DNA from: Rostrohypoxylon terebratum
Taxonomy: Eukaryota > Ascomycota > Sordariomycetes > Xylariales > Hypoxylaceae
Length of the DNA: 64,000 nt
Direction of reading: 5' to 3'
Assembly: GCA_022497145.1 (NCBI GenBank)
Contig: MU385935.1
Coordinates: 80,837-144,836 of the forward strand
Shown here: positions 1-13,476 of the stretch, piece by piece
Position numbering within the stretch: position 1 is the first letter of the stretch
How the letters are laid out: the number at the start of each line of letters is the position of its first letter
Made by a program: the position numbers and the translations under genes
The notes under the pieces: generated by a model
Database searches by the model: none
What the model saw: only the letters and a program-made list of their open reading frames with translations
Told to the model about the DNA's origin: nothing

Positions 1-3000
1 CCACCAGTGTTTCAGTAAACAGTCAAGCCGTAGGTATGGTAATATGAGGTAGGATAAAGGCTTTGGGTTTGAAGCTGGAAGGGCAGAAGGGTAAGCGCAC
101 AGACACTGATCTGCACCGGCTGCTTACGAATTATACGTCAAAAAAAAAATCAAAAAAAAACAACGGACTACGAAGTATACGTACAAGAGTAGCTTAGCAA
201 CATCTACCGCTAGCCGGTCCCGGTCTCGTTGGACAGAGGAGTCAATTGTTACACTAGTCGAGTGGTATTAGGTTTCGAGATCGCCGTCGTGGATTCTTGA
301 ACCGCAATTGCCCGCCTTTGAAGGACGGAAGCGGCCCGTGCAATATGTCACTAATTACTTGCAGAAACGGGAGGGGAATTTTTGACATTACGAAGTATCA
401 ACTGTGCGTTAATTCTGGACTCGATGATGTGGAATCTCGAAAAAAAAAGGATGCTGTCTACGGACCCGGCTCCTAAAGTCGCGGCAAGGGCAAATAGCAA
501 GGGCATAACACCCACGGATCAACAGGGTCTTCTACTAGCCTCTAGGGATATCTACCAACAATCTAACGTTGTTGGTCTTCCCTTGGTATTCCGTCATGAG
601 CTCTTTGTTCCACAGCATGATGCGAAATCGAGTTCCAACTCTCGCCAGCATAACGAATATATCACATGAACATCGGAATCCGGTACGTGACTCGGTCCGC
701 GCGATGGATTCTCTTGGCCACATTTAACTGCGGGGAAGACAGAAGAGAGAGAGATACTGCACTATGCAGTGTATGTTGGATCCCAACACGGGATAATGTC
801 CGTTATAGACCCCTCCACAGATCTGCCGACTGCCGTCCTTCATACCGTTCGAAGGCATGTCTTCCGTGATGCGAACCAGTCTCCTGGTTACCAATGAACA
901 ACATCGTATGATTCCGAGCGTTGTTTGTTATCACGATTGTAGAGCTTGACTCCCTGCCTCAACAGCTGTTAGTGGTGATCGGCCATTTCATCTAGCGTTA
1001 TTCCGGGCATTTTTATTCTTGTCTGCCTTAATTGCGGGCGACTTGCTAGTTGAAGCTTAGTCGTCTCCTAGGGCGAGGCCGGTAGGAGAGTTCGTCAGCT
1101 CATTTCCGTCTCTGAAACCAATAGCCTGAAGGCATGTACCGTTAGGAAAGAATTGAATTATTATAATAAGATATTCTCTTAGCAGTGTATCTCAAGAATT
1201 AGTTTCGAGTTGAGTGTATGTGGGTAGGAATAAGGAATTGAGATATTATCAGAAGTTCCTAACTTGCCCGACTACCTAGACTTGAAAACGAGAAAACCCA
1301 CCCGTAAACTTGACAACAGCAGCAGGCGGATCTTCTTATGCACGTTATTGGCTAATCGGATGGTTAGAACGTGCTGCACTAGCAGCCTTACTGATCGGTC
1401 TGGACTCTTCGTGCCTGATTGAGATGGACGAGTGGAATTTGCCGTCGCCTAACAAGAATCGGAAAAGTGAAGAAGCCAAGATATCGATAGCTTTGCCGAC
1501 CGACATGATGAGCAGCGCTTTGGAACGGTTGAAGAGAAAGCCTTAACGTAATCAGCGTCCATTTTGGGATACAGGTGAGTGCTAGGTAAGGTGATCCCTG
1601 TTTGAAAACCCTTGACTCCCACGAGGTGCCGCCGCACGATTATGAGCGTCAACGACCAGTCCTTAATGCACACGGTAATAAACGTAAGAAGCTCTCAAGG
1701 GGTTCCGAGTAATAACGATTGTTATTACCTGTCAGCCTTTCGAAATTTCTCACTGCTCCTGCGAATGTGAATATTGACATGTCAAGTTGCTTGAACTTTG
1801 AAGAGAAGAAAGAAGAAGAGCTAACGAAGCAGTCAAAAGCAGTCAAGGTTGGCGCAGACCCACGATGTTTTCCTATTTGGGATCAGCTATTCCCCCCCAT
1901 GTACATATTATAAGGTACCTATTATATAATACCATGTAGAAATTATTGGCGACCTAACAATACTACGTAATTAATGGACGGGTTGTAAATTATTATATGT
2001 ATCATATTTCCTCAGTTGGGAAATGTCAATAAACTGTTATCGCCGAATATGAGACGAAATTCGCCTCAATTATCTTCGGTGTGTGTGTGATCAACTGCGC
2101 GGCACGGTAGGGACGGTAGGAATGGTAGAAATAGAAGACTGTGTCGTGTTCAAGCTCGTCTCCTGTCTCCCATAGAAAAGAGTGTGATTTATGCTTAAAA
2201 TCCCCTATAAGCGTTACTGCAAATGCAGGTGTTCGGCAGCAGTCCATCTGCATGTGGCCGTGAGCCGCCGTCTGCATGCATGGCCTGCTACGTGTACGCT
2301 CTCATTCGCTATATCAGATATTGTAGTTGATATGTTTCGAAACTCAGAGGGTTTGTCGGATTAAGTTATTGGTCAATTGATATTGAACTCGTGTAGGACC
2401 CCGATGCCCGATTTTAGCTTACCGACGGTCCCAATGAGGTTCGAGCCTAGTTGATCGAATCTGGAAAAGTCGTCATAGTTCGAGTGAGATATGGACAGGG
2501 AATAAACGTTCTTGGACAACATGTAGCAATTGGAGCACTGTAAACGGCGAAGGAGGCTTAAATCAAATCTCATCCCGTCGATACGTTGCCGTATCGGTTA
2601 CCTCGGATTGGGAATAAGATCACGGTATTCCAGGGGTGGCAGGTTGGGTTGTTAAAATTACACTGTGGCGAAGATTTAGCACATGATACGTAGTAGCTCA
2701 CGTTGCGTATCGCGATTCAATCTAAATCGCTTGCATTGCTCAGGATATTCCATCGAAATTGAGCCGCCCACGTGTTAGGTCGGGTAAGGCACGTCCACCT
2801 CGCGGTATCTCCGAAGCAGCTCCAGGAGGCGACCGCCTCGAAGACCTCGCTAAAGCTGTCATTGTCTGTAAAGAGCAATGGCGACCTGATTTTTAATAAC
2901 AGTTGTAATACGTGCAAGTCTTAAGCCTCGAGGTGCCAGCAGGATTACCCGTCGCTCGGACGTCGCGAACCTCCTTCTTTTGGAGTAGTCCTCATTTCCA

Positions 3001-6000
3001 CATTTCCACTGCCATTGTCAAAATTTTAGCTCCTCCCGAGGACCTGTTTCCGGGTTTTGGACTTTGTAACAATTCTAGAGAAGGGGTAACGCCCGTTATG
3101 GGGCCGAAGATTCGTGGCAAGAGATCCACCAGAGATAATGTCGCCATTTCCATCGTCATCATCGATATTATTTCGATATATTAAGTTTTTGAGCTAGGGT
3201 GATGAATTCGTAATTGGCCATTATTAGGAGCTCGTCTATTAGCCGGGGGCTAGACCTCTGTTTTGTGCTCGCTTGCGTACAGCGAAGCGCTGTGCATAGG
3301 TATTGTGGGGATCGTGAAGCGTGAAAGGATGTTGATGAGACTGGGACTACTGGGACTGGGCGGCGGCTTACGCGGGGAATCATTCCCGGCCAAATCCTTC
3401 TGCGCCGTAGTTGGGTCACTGTTTTTTTCTTCTCTCTTTTCAATCCCTCTATCAACGTCTGCGAAGGGATGTTTGTACTATAACCCATGAAGTACAATAC
3501 ATAATATGTTAGGTTTGCATGCAGCTTAGAGGCGAAAATTACAGCATCGTCGAGGGCTGTTCCAACAATTTGATTGTCGAGCATTTGGGTTGGATCCATT
3601 TTCCCACAATTCTTCTAGGGACATTGAGAACTGGTGAACGGAGCTACATGGCTACGGGTGTCTTATATATACATGCATGCGTATAAAAGATGCGGCGAGT
3701 TGGCGATTGGTTCATGAACGATACTTAACAAGTTGCGGTTAGGTATAACTCATCTTAAGACGAGTTGATTCCATTTTTCATGAAGTTCGATGGAGTTCGT
3801 GTCGTGTATCCATGGGCACAGCAACCTGATGAGGTTTAGTGATTTGGCAGTTTGGCTATCTGAAACAATGGGGCAGAATATCACGTCTTCAAGATGATCA
3901 AGTATCAAGTATCAAGTAAGTGACAGCTCGAAGTTGAGTTTTGATGGTTCCCCTGAAACAGTCTGGATCAGAGTGACTTCGTGTGATAACCCACGACTTC
4001 GGAATAGGGTCCCGGTCCGTTCTGGGGCCACGCCTGATGCAACGGTACATCGGATTACCTTTACTCCTTAGGACCAATACGTGTTAGGAGCTTATTAAGA
4101 GGTGCGCAAATATGAAAGATAGGGGAGCACTGATTATCAATTGGAGCTGGATTGATCTGTCCCAATTGTCATCACTTTTTGCCAATCCCTTCGTGTTAAC
4201 GACGTGTAATAATGACAAGACACATATATATATAAGCAATATATTATTATATACCTACCTACTCTATCCTGTACGCTATTATAGCACCACCACTACGGTT
4301 CTTCTGCAATGGATTTGATCCGATCTTATTTTTGACATGTGCCCTAGCTTCGAAAAAGAAAGAGGCTGAATTTCATTGCTATGTAGAACAGCAAGCATCA
4401 AACGACCAGCGACGGAACACGAGTTCTCTCTTGGGGAAAACTTTTGTTCCTTTCTTACGAGTCAACATCCTCATTCTTATTGTCCTCAAATATTACCATC
4501 ACTAGGATAGGGAGACTTCGGGTTGTGCTAACGGCACGAGCCGGCCAAAGGTCTCACGGCCTTGTCGGGTTGCTGTTTTTTGACTGGAAGCAGTAGAACC
4601 CCAGCAACGCCAAGCATAATCCTTGTATCGATGAATATCCCCCGTAATAAATATCGTGAGGCTGGTTCTACCGATCGTTGCCCGACCGGTCGAACGCTGG
4701 GATGGTAACGTACACGCCAATTTGGAGGTTACAATATAGCGAGGTAAGATTATTTTTTTCTTTTTCAAGCATCGTGAAGTTAATCAACTTTCTTTCATGT
4801 GTCAAAAAGGCTTTGGTGCGAATATAGATACGTAATCATCCTGGGGCCAATTAATATTTCCCGACATATTTTCAAACATGTTTTTTTCCCTTAAAGGAAA
4901 TGATTCCACCTAGTAATTTTCGACTGCATTATTTACGTCACTTGTCAACTAGACCCGTTCGACATGAAGTTTAATATTTATTCGGTACCACTAAGGATAT
5001 AGAGTTCAACGGGAGGTTTATCTGAGAACCTTAGCTTTTAGAACACTTTAGAACATCAATCATCTGATCCCTTTAGTCCCCTTATTCGCATCAGCTGATT
5101 TATCCAAGGTTCTACTAGGGTACCTGTATATCTAGTTGTATACAGGTAATAACTTGGAACTTGAACATCTGGTAGCATCTAGGTATGACTTGAGATTTTG
5201 AAAAGAAAGAAATAATGAAAAAAAAAACTCGATAAAGGGATCGCGCTTCAATATGGAGGCGGAAGAGTCGGCTTCCCGTAGCTTTCCGTCGCCTCCCTTA
5301 TCCCCATGCCAATGCCATAGCCATGCCATGAAATTCAGATCATACCGAACCATAGGAGCATCCATACCATGTCATCCTGTCTAGGATGATTACCCCTCAT
5401 TTTCCATCCTCTATTCCCCTCTCCTTCTAAATGTATATCTTCACACACACTCCGTCTACGCTTTAGGGATGATATGAATTTTAGGGCACCACTTAGAAGC
5501 AAGTGCAGCCGGTCAACTACCTCAAGCCCACCTAAATGCAACATACTGATGTGCTATCTTCCGTGCACTGCACTCCCGTCTGCAAGTTGATATGCGCGAG
5601 TGTCGTGATAATAAACAACTTTTACAAGAAGTTCTTGAATTTGAGACTGCACTGATATTAAAGTTGGCACTTTCAGCTACGATGCTGTCTTGGCAATCAG
5701 GATTAGAAGATGAATACATGAGAAAAAAAATAAGAATGAGAAAATACAATAAAATAAAATGAATAGGGTTACGAAAAATTATCGAGACGTTAACCCGAGT
5801 CGGAAAGACGCGTCTCGACGTAAATTCAACTACTACAATCTCTGTGCCTATGTAGGTATACGCGTGGCGGCTGAGAAGAAACCTCTGGTGTCATGAAGAG
5901 CTTAGGGCTTCAGTTTCGAAGTTGAATGTTGATAAGAGTTGATTTGATGTAAACTTCAAGGCTGAGGTCCTAAACTTCTATACTTCTTCAACTAATAAAC

Positions 6001-9000
6001 TATGACAACCTTGAAGTCCCAATCTTTTGCTGGTAGTTACGTGATAAACCCCTTATCAACTGACAATTAGGCCCCAAGCTAATAGCAAGTAAACTTCTGC
6101 TACTACTAGCTTCCAAGGTTGTTTAAACCACAAACGTAAGTATCTCAGTAATTACATAGTAAGAAGGTAAGTGCAAGGTGTAAAATAACATTCATTGAAG
6201 TTGCGTTGTTGCGGAGATATCCATCCATACTCTTACCTAGTGGACAATACATACGCGCAGCTTCCGGTACGGTTCGAGTCTAGGGTTAGGAGCTGATGGG
6301 GAACGGGAGAGGGTCCCTCTTTTTATTACCTGGGCTGCCTAGGCGGGTACTTAGATACCCAGATACTTACTCCTAGTCTCCTACATACCGTAATAACCTT
6401 ATCCATGTCATTGTCAGCGTAAATTTACACCCCAGAACCTGGGCCATGCTCTTTTTTTTTCTCTCTTCCATGATCCATGATCCCTAATCCCTGATCCCTG
6501 AGGTATAAACCCCCATTTTATCTACCTACTATGTAGCTACATATGTACCTTTAAACATGCCCAGGCTGCCAGGTCCCCATATGTACATAGTAGTATCCAT
6601 ACCCAGTATCCATATCCATATCCATTAACCCCTTCCCCCCTAGTAGTAGTATTATAGCTACAATCTGCAACCGCGCCAGGAGGGTTAGCGGTACCTTGAC
6701 GCAGCTCGACGGGTACCTGAGCTCTTGCTGATGACAAGCTTGCAAAGCAGGGTAGCTTTCTCGAGCACCAAGTATTCCAAGTATTCCAAGTATTGTATTT
6801 TGGAATTTTGACATGGACTGCATGGGGAAGAAGGAAATCGCTCGTGGGTACCTCGATGTGCTAACCTTCCTTGCCCAAGTCGTAGAGACGATCGAGAGCA
6901 AGAGCAACAGCAAGAGCAAAGAGCAAGAACTGGCGTGCAAATGAGACTGAAAGCGAAAGTGAGCGCGGAAAGAAGCTCTCTCATCGTTGCCATCTGAGTT
7001 ATTATTCCGCGTCCGTATCCGCAGCCCGTTCAACCCCGTTTAATGTCTTGTCACCGTCACTACCACATTATTCACCACCGCTACCACCTTTACCACCTCT
7101 CCCACCATCTATCACAGATTCTCCAATTGACCGGCGCTGTCACCTGACATACTGATCACATTTTAATCTGTCTTACACGCCTTGCGTCTGGCGAAGGAAA
7201 ATCCCATCTTAAACGTCGCAACACACTCGGCTCGTTCGGTACAGAAACCGAGACGTTCAAGTTCACGTCCGCGTCCAACGTCCAACACCCGCATCAACCA
7301 AGATTGATGATATAGGCAAACAGGCTGTTTTGGTATAGCAGGCCTGGTTTTTCTGGTTACCAATCCGAAGGACTCGGTTCACGAACCTGGTTCTGCTTTG
7401 CAAAATTCCATGTTAGTTGAATAACGCACATACGAAAAAATACCCACGGACGCTGGATCAACACGGACCTATTCTGACGATTCGCAACTAAGGAACGAAA
7501 CCACTGGAGGCACCCACCGTAACCACCCTCACAATTTACTTCGCATCATTATATATTTTTATATCGACACTAGCCTCTTTGGTGTATTTCCACAACAAGG
7601 GCTTTCGTTTTTTTTTTTCTGAGGGGATCGCCGTTGTGGTCTTTCCCCTTGCGATCTCGTCAATTTCTGTAGCATACGCCCGTTGCTACGAACTGAATTT
7701 GGATGCGCTCGAGCCCTCTCCTTTCCTTTTTTGCGATCACCACTTAGGCCCCCACAACTAGGAAAGGAAGCCATCCCATCTTCATACAGCTTCCCAACTG
7801 CTTCGGCGAGTAATAATCAACCTCCATAATAGATGTCTTAATACACCACACGTACACACTACTCCTAGATGAATTCTGGACGGGACTCACTAGTCCATCT
7901 GTCATACTGCTCATTGGACCGCGAGTTACTACTCGACTTTGGCATATAACATCCCACTCTGCCGCCACTTTGGAGGCTCTGGCCTATATACCCGCATTCC
8001 GTCTGGTCTTGTCTGTTTTATGCCATGGTTCTGGTCGCCGAATAAGGTTGCCAACGAAGAAGATTCCCCCTGGGCAATAGGAAAAGGTTCCCACCACAAC
8101 CGTAGAACCGTTCGACCCCAGAGGCTACGGATCGTTATTTGGACTTGGGAGAGCCAGTTCCTGCTGGTTCATACACTAGGTGGGCCGCGTTCCTGGAGAA
8201 GTTCTGTGCGCCGGCAGCAAGATATCAACCACAAGGGGAGAGAGAGAGGGTGAGACGAACTTCTCATAACCTCTGTGTCCTTGATTATACTGCGCCTCAG
8301 TGACACGCCGAATCCAGACACGACATTGGTCTCAACCTCCGAATTTGGCCTGAACTGCCCGAGAACTTAGAATCCCCATTGATCGACCTAGCTGTATTCG
8401 AGGAACCCGAACCTAACTTCAGGCGACTTGCCACTCCTAACTGTGAAACATAGTACGGCCCCATTGAAATCAGCACTTAAAGCCCTCTAAATTCCTGGTT
8501 ACGTCTTCGATTCCGCTGCAGAACATATAGGTCTCCTTGGTCACACAGACTGGTCGAAAACCTAGCCAGCTACCGGCTCAACTATCACTTCGTTCGTTAA
8601 CCCTTAAGTTCGACTCGTGCACAGAGACCTTTTGTTTACTCGTAAGTCGTCGATCCTTATTGCTTAAACGACGGTTTCGTCTTCTTCCCGTGCCGATATC
8701 CTTCTTGCCAACACATCAGGCCGATCAGTGGTCGGACGTCTGTCAGATATTAGCCGACTTTCCTTGCCTTAACCTTCTCACTCCTCAAGTCGCATCACTA
8801 TCATTTAAGTTAGTTTACGTTGTTTATCACGTCACTGGTCGTCGTTCTTGCAGTCTAGTCGTTGTTTCCACAAGCTTTCAAAGTTAACCCCCGCCGCCTT
8901 CAGATTGCTTCTCCTCTCCTTATTATTGCGCTGGTCGCTCGCTACTTCTTGAAGTTCGTATCCATAATTCAACTGCATTGAATTTCTTATATCGGTCTGG

Positions 9001-9204
9001 CCCGACATATTCTGGGACCAATTCGTCTCCACGCATAGAGATCAATCTCGGCGTCGCATTGAACAGATTCCGCTTACATACCGTTCCGTGCAAGGGTGTC
9101 ATCCACACCTTGGGGCTGCCTTCGAACGACCCACGGTACCCTTGTACCTTAAGGCAAAGGGACATCGGTACCTGGCCCACACTGCTCATCAACCTTGATG
9201 AGTC
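1..9204. other. gene-poor intergenic block (9.2 kb)
   Basis: I see no convincing gene here. The open frames are short (all below about 165 codons), overlap on both strands, and lack recognisable motifs or plausible intron-joined extensions. The DNA has homopolymer A runs near 139-160, a TA-rich stretch near 4225-4255, and short local repeats such as the tandem TGATCCC-like words at 6470-6500 and a thrice-repeated GTATTCCAA near 6770-6795. The last kilobase (about 8.3-9.2 kb) is rich in pyrimidines and TTCG words and may be the promoter and long leader of the zinc-finger gene that follows. Confidence 0.6.
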
Positions 9205-9294
9205 TTGGTTCGCACTGTAGAACATATAAGTACTCTCATTCGCTCGACTTACACTACTGGTGACCGGGACTTAGATCTTGGGGTCACCAAAGAG

Positions 9295-10774
9295 ATGGAG
9301 TTGATGGAACTTGTCGAGAACGAGCCTACGGCTCGACCTTTTCAGTGCGACTGGCCAGCGTGCAGTAAGGTATGTGCTTATTGTCCCTTACGCCATGGGC
9401 CATCGGCCCGTCCCTCGTCGAATCTTATGTTGTCGCCGTCCTAGTAGTCGATGTCCGTGTCACTAACAATAGCTTAGAGTTTCAACCGAAAATCCGACCT
9501 TCAAAGACATTATAGAATTCATACGAACGAAAGACCATATTCATGTGTAACGCCTGGGTGTGGGAAAAGTTTTATCCAAAGAAGCGCTCTCACGGTCCAC
9601 ATCAGGACTCACACCGGCGAAAAACCTCATCAGTGCCAACATCTTGGTTGTGGCAAACGATTTTCAGATGTAGGTGCTTGATCGATTTAGGGAACGTTGG
9701 TGGCTTCGCTAACTAAAATAGTCATCGAGTTTAGCTCGACACCGACGCATCCATACCGGCAAGCGACCATATAAATGCGCCCACGATGGGTGTCTCAAGA
9801 GGTAACATGAGAACAAGCTTTCTTCGAAGCAATGACTGACATCTTTCCGTAGTTTCTGTCGCAAGACAACAATGGTTAAACACCAGAGGCGATCCCACCA
9901 AAGAGGTATTCACTCTTCCGAAGTCGACGATTTCTCTTCCGAGTCCGACGGCGGCGAATCTCCATCGACACCTAAACAAGCTGGTCTCCCATGGCCAACG
10001 AACCACCTCGGCGGTCACCCGACCCTGCAAAGCCACACTTTACAGAGAGCAGCGTCGTTCGCCGATTTTGGACAGCATATAAATGAATACAATGCTCAGC
10101 AGCAATACCACAGGCACAGTGTTTCCGCCGGAGGCTCCCACGAATACCATGGTGAGGTGGTGCAACAACCACAACACCCCGGCGTTCATATGTTGCACCG
10201 AACGGCTAGCATGCCTCAGCACACCTTTTACGTGACGGAACAAGGCAACCCTGGAGTCGCGACAATGAACACGAATCCCATGCAGGCATACCAGATGCCG
10301 CGGCAGCAGCCAGACAGGCTTCCCTTAGAAATCCCATACACCGGTGCTGGCATAGCTGGCTCTATACAGAGTAGCCCGACGACTTACTCGGCCGCCCCAG
10401 GACGAAGCCCTTCTGCGCAAGACGGATTCTATACACACCAACCCCCACAGCCCGCAGCCTATGCACTGAATACGACCTCGCCAGTAGAACAGCCCATGGT
10501 CCAGTATGCTCAACAAGTACATCATCCTGTCCACCAATCGGTGCAGCCCCAGGCTCCTCCGCCGCAACAGGTTCACCAGACCCAGGAGCAATACCAACCG
10601 CCACCAGCCCAATCGGACGATGCGTGGTACAACGGCGTACCTTATCAGGGCCCTGTTGACGTGACGGGTTCGATAAACTTCGGAGCTGGCGTGTATAACG
10701 ACCCTTGGGGCATCAAGCCGGATTACGACGACCCAACGATGCAAATGCCCAGCGCCAGGATCGATAACATGTAA
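9295..10774 (+). CDS. C2H2 zinc-finger transcription factor, four tandem fingers
   Basis: Probable nuclear DNA-binding regulator. Exons 9295-9369, 9478-9669, 9722-9801 and 9853-10774 join into 422 codons; introns are 108, 52 and 51 bp, the first two with clear CTAAC branch points (CACTAAC, GCTAAC). Seen: four consecutive C2H2 fingers in about residues 16-130, with C-x4-C...H-x3-H spacing (last pair H-x4-H) and canonical linkers such as HTGEKP and HTGKRPY. Intron 1 separates the Cys pair from the His pair of finger 1, and introns 2 and 3 cut fingers 3 and 4; all split codons restore the motifs (FSDSSSLARH across intron 2, SFCRK across intron 3). The remaining 290 residues are low complexity, rich in Gln, Pro and His, like an activation or interaction region. 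The ATG at 9295 is the first in frame, but the frame is open back to 9202 with an AG at 9219-9220, so an upstream 5' exon is possible. The finger block is of a type widespread in ascomycetes; I cannot assign the orthologue name. Confidence 0.92.
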
Positions 10775-13476
10775 AACCTGGGTCTAGCACATTAGCACAG
10801 TTCGTTTCGCTTGTTTGCATACTTAGACCTTGATCATTTCACTGCGCGCGTTACGGCACGTTTTCACTTCATAATTACCACCGGTATCACTAATCGTCAC
10901 GAGCCTCCGACCTGCTCTTGTACTATAGTCATCTCGTTTGTTTTTGTTTTTTTCACGCCGAATAGGATATACCACAGGGACTCACAGGACCATATCATTT
11001 ATCGTCGGAGGTCGAATAGCTACTATCGTGTAGCCCCTTTCCGACACCACAGAAGCAGTGCTGCTCCCCAGGTTGATGAGATTTTGACACCTTCGTCCTG
11101 TACCCACCGCGAGATTCTTTGCGGCCAACATCTTGTCGGTTGAGGCTTACGTCAGGCCGTCTTTTCGACAGCCTAGCTCCCGACCCATGATAAGTTGCTC
11201 TGGGGTACAAGTCTTTCACGCGCCACGGCCGAATCAGGATACCACGTCACGTCACGACACATCGTTCCCTTTTTTTAACTCCCATGTCGTATGGGCAATT
11301 CCCTTAATCCTTTTCTTCAGTCCCGTATGTATGACTAACGGTCACGTCAAATTTTTTCCCGTCTTCTGTATTCAAATAATTCCATTAGCTGTAATCAGGG
11401 GGTGGAAGGAGACTGTCACCCAGATCCGCCAGTACGAACTCCGGAAGAAGAGAGGATAGGAGACGGATTCGGCTCGGTGAAATCGCAACAATAACCAAGT
11501 CCGGTACATCCAGCAATTCGATCGTACTTGTAACCCATTTGAGAGCGGCGTGGCGTCTAGCATCATAGGAGCATCGGGCCAAATCTAGATGGATGGGTGA
11601 AACAGACCAAAGAAAAAGAAAAACGAGGAGGACCAACAACTGCTGTATCACATCGAAACATTTCCTAATCGTTGGTTTGGCCATTCGGAATAAATCAACT
11701 CTGACGACGTCCCGATTTCCTTTTGACGACACCACAAGACATAATACGGTTAACGGCTCTTATACCGTCTATTTTTCATTCGTTCGACGGGGTTCATGCG
11801 CTCAAGCCCGACAAGAAAGATGAGAGAGGTGGCAACGAGGAGAAAGAGTGTGCCAAGTATCCATGGAAATTCGTTGATGGCGTATCCGCTGTCAGCTGTG
11901 TAATAATAGGATGGAGTATTTTGGTTGGAACAAGACAAGAAATTCGGGTGGATGGAGGGATACGCGCCATTGAAGACGAGGCGCAAATTTGCATAGTCAT
12001 TGTGATGGCTGTCTTGACTTCAACCGAATCGTTGGCTCGATCGTTGGCTCGAAAAAAATGTATTTGTACGATAGCGTAGTAGGGTCTATGCGTGTAGTTT
12101 TGCTTGAGATGTGTTGAATAATATTTTCAGCATAAGTTCATTTCACTGCTCCTTTCTTCTCTTGGGTTTGAGTGACATGAAGGTTTCTTCGATTCATTTG
12201 AGAAAATTGTCGCTGGGACAGAAATTCTCCTTTTAAATAAGGAGTTCGGACGGTGAATTGGGGGGTGGCCGATGAGAGACCGGCGATTGAGGTGAGGAAC
12301 AGGTAAAAAAGAAATAAGACTTGGTGTGGCCTCTCCTGATTGTCGTTTGGCCTGCCGCTTTCTTACCGGGCCCTTTTAATATCGACCTGCATAGAAAAAA
12401 AAAGACTAAACATAATATAAAAATATAACACACGTGGTTGCATCCCGCTTCCGCCGAGCTGAGCAAATGCAATCCCGGATCCTTCAGGACGACGCCATAT
12501 CTTTCAACGTTGTTTCATCCACGCAGTCGGGCGAATGAGACGCGATCTCGATTTGGCTGTTCTGGAAGATGGAAGAATGATGGATGGAAGGGATGGAAGG
12601 AAAAACAAGATGGGTAAAATAAAGGGAAATTGGTTCATGTATGCCATGAATGGCTAGATGAACTCTATTATAAATCTTTGACCATCACGCTATCCCATGA
12701 TATAAACCTTAAGTTCGGAAAGTCCTACTTGCCTGGTTGCGCAGGTGGATTTCGATTTTTTTTTTAAAGTTTACCGCTAGTGGTGAGACAGGACGATTGG
12801 GGATCGGGTTGGTTCATTGCGTTGCGCTTACATACACACTACTGCAACTGGTGACGACAACCCGTCCTATTGAAAAAAAGCGACGGGAATGGAGACCGTC
12901 ATCCGTTACACTAGGTACGTATGAGGAATTGATATACAGACATAAGACTTATATATGCACGTTGGCGTGGCGAATGGGGCCTCCCTCCGTTGGAAATCGC
13001 AGCAAACTTTATTAGGCACTTCGTCGCGCATGAGACATACCGAATACTAAATAGGAATGTACGCGACGGACCGAGGTAGCGCGATGCGCCGTGAGAAAAT
13101 CGATCATTACGCGAAATTGGCGGATGAATATTCTATTTCACATTCGTATAAATATCAATACGTACCTACCTATCGACCGGCTACTTCTCGTTTCACGTTG
13201 ATGAACATCAGAAACATTCGACACCAGTAAGGTTGAGTAGGGTTGACGTTGCGGCGTCGTGCCTCGCATCTGCGTAGTAAGACGGGATGAGAAAGGAGCC
13301 CGGATGTAACTCCTCGACGCTTCGACCCGTCGCGACTAATATTACCATTACGAAGGTGTAATATAACGGCAGCAGCCAATTGACCACCTCACCTCCAGCT
13401 GAAAGTGCTGAAAATATCTACTAGGTAGCCATCCCACCTAATCGGACAGTACCTCCATTGGAGCATTCCTTCCCGC
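10775..13476. other. intergenic, no gene seen
   Basis: Contains the 3' end of the zinc-finger gene and then sequence with only short overlapping frames. Local repeats include GATGGAAG-like words at 12565-12602 and A/T runs. No RNA gene or mobile element is recognised. Confidence 0.6.

Noticed and set aside
3168..3599. 143-codon minus-strand frame in the left desert
   Set aside because: No recognisable domain, basic low-information C-terminal half, no splice partners; overlapped by other open frames.
6551..7033. 160-codon minus-strand frame
   Set aside because: The composition reflects local repeats (Ser/Leu runs, Met-Asp repeats from TATCCATATCCA); overlapped by other frames of similar length.
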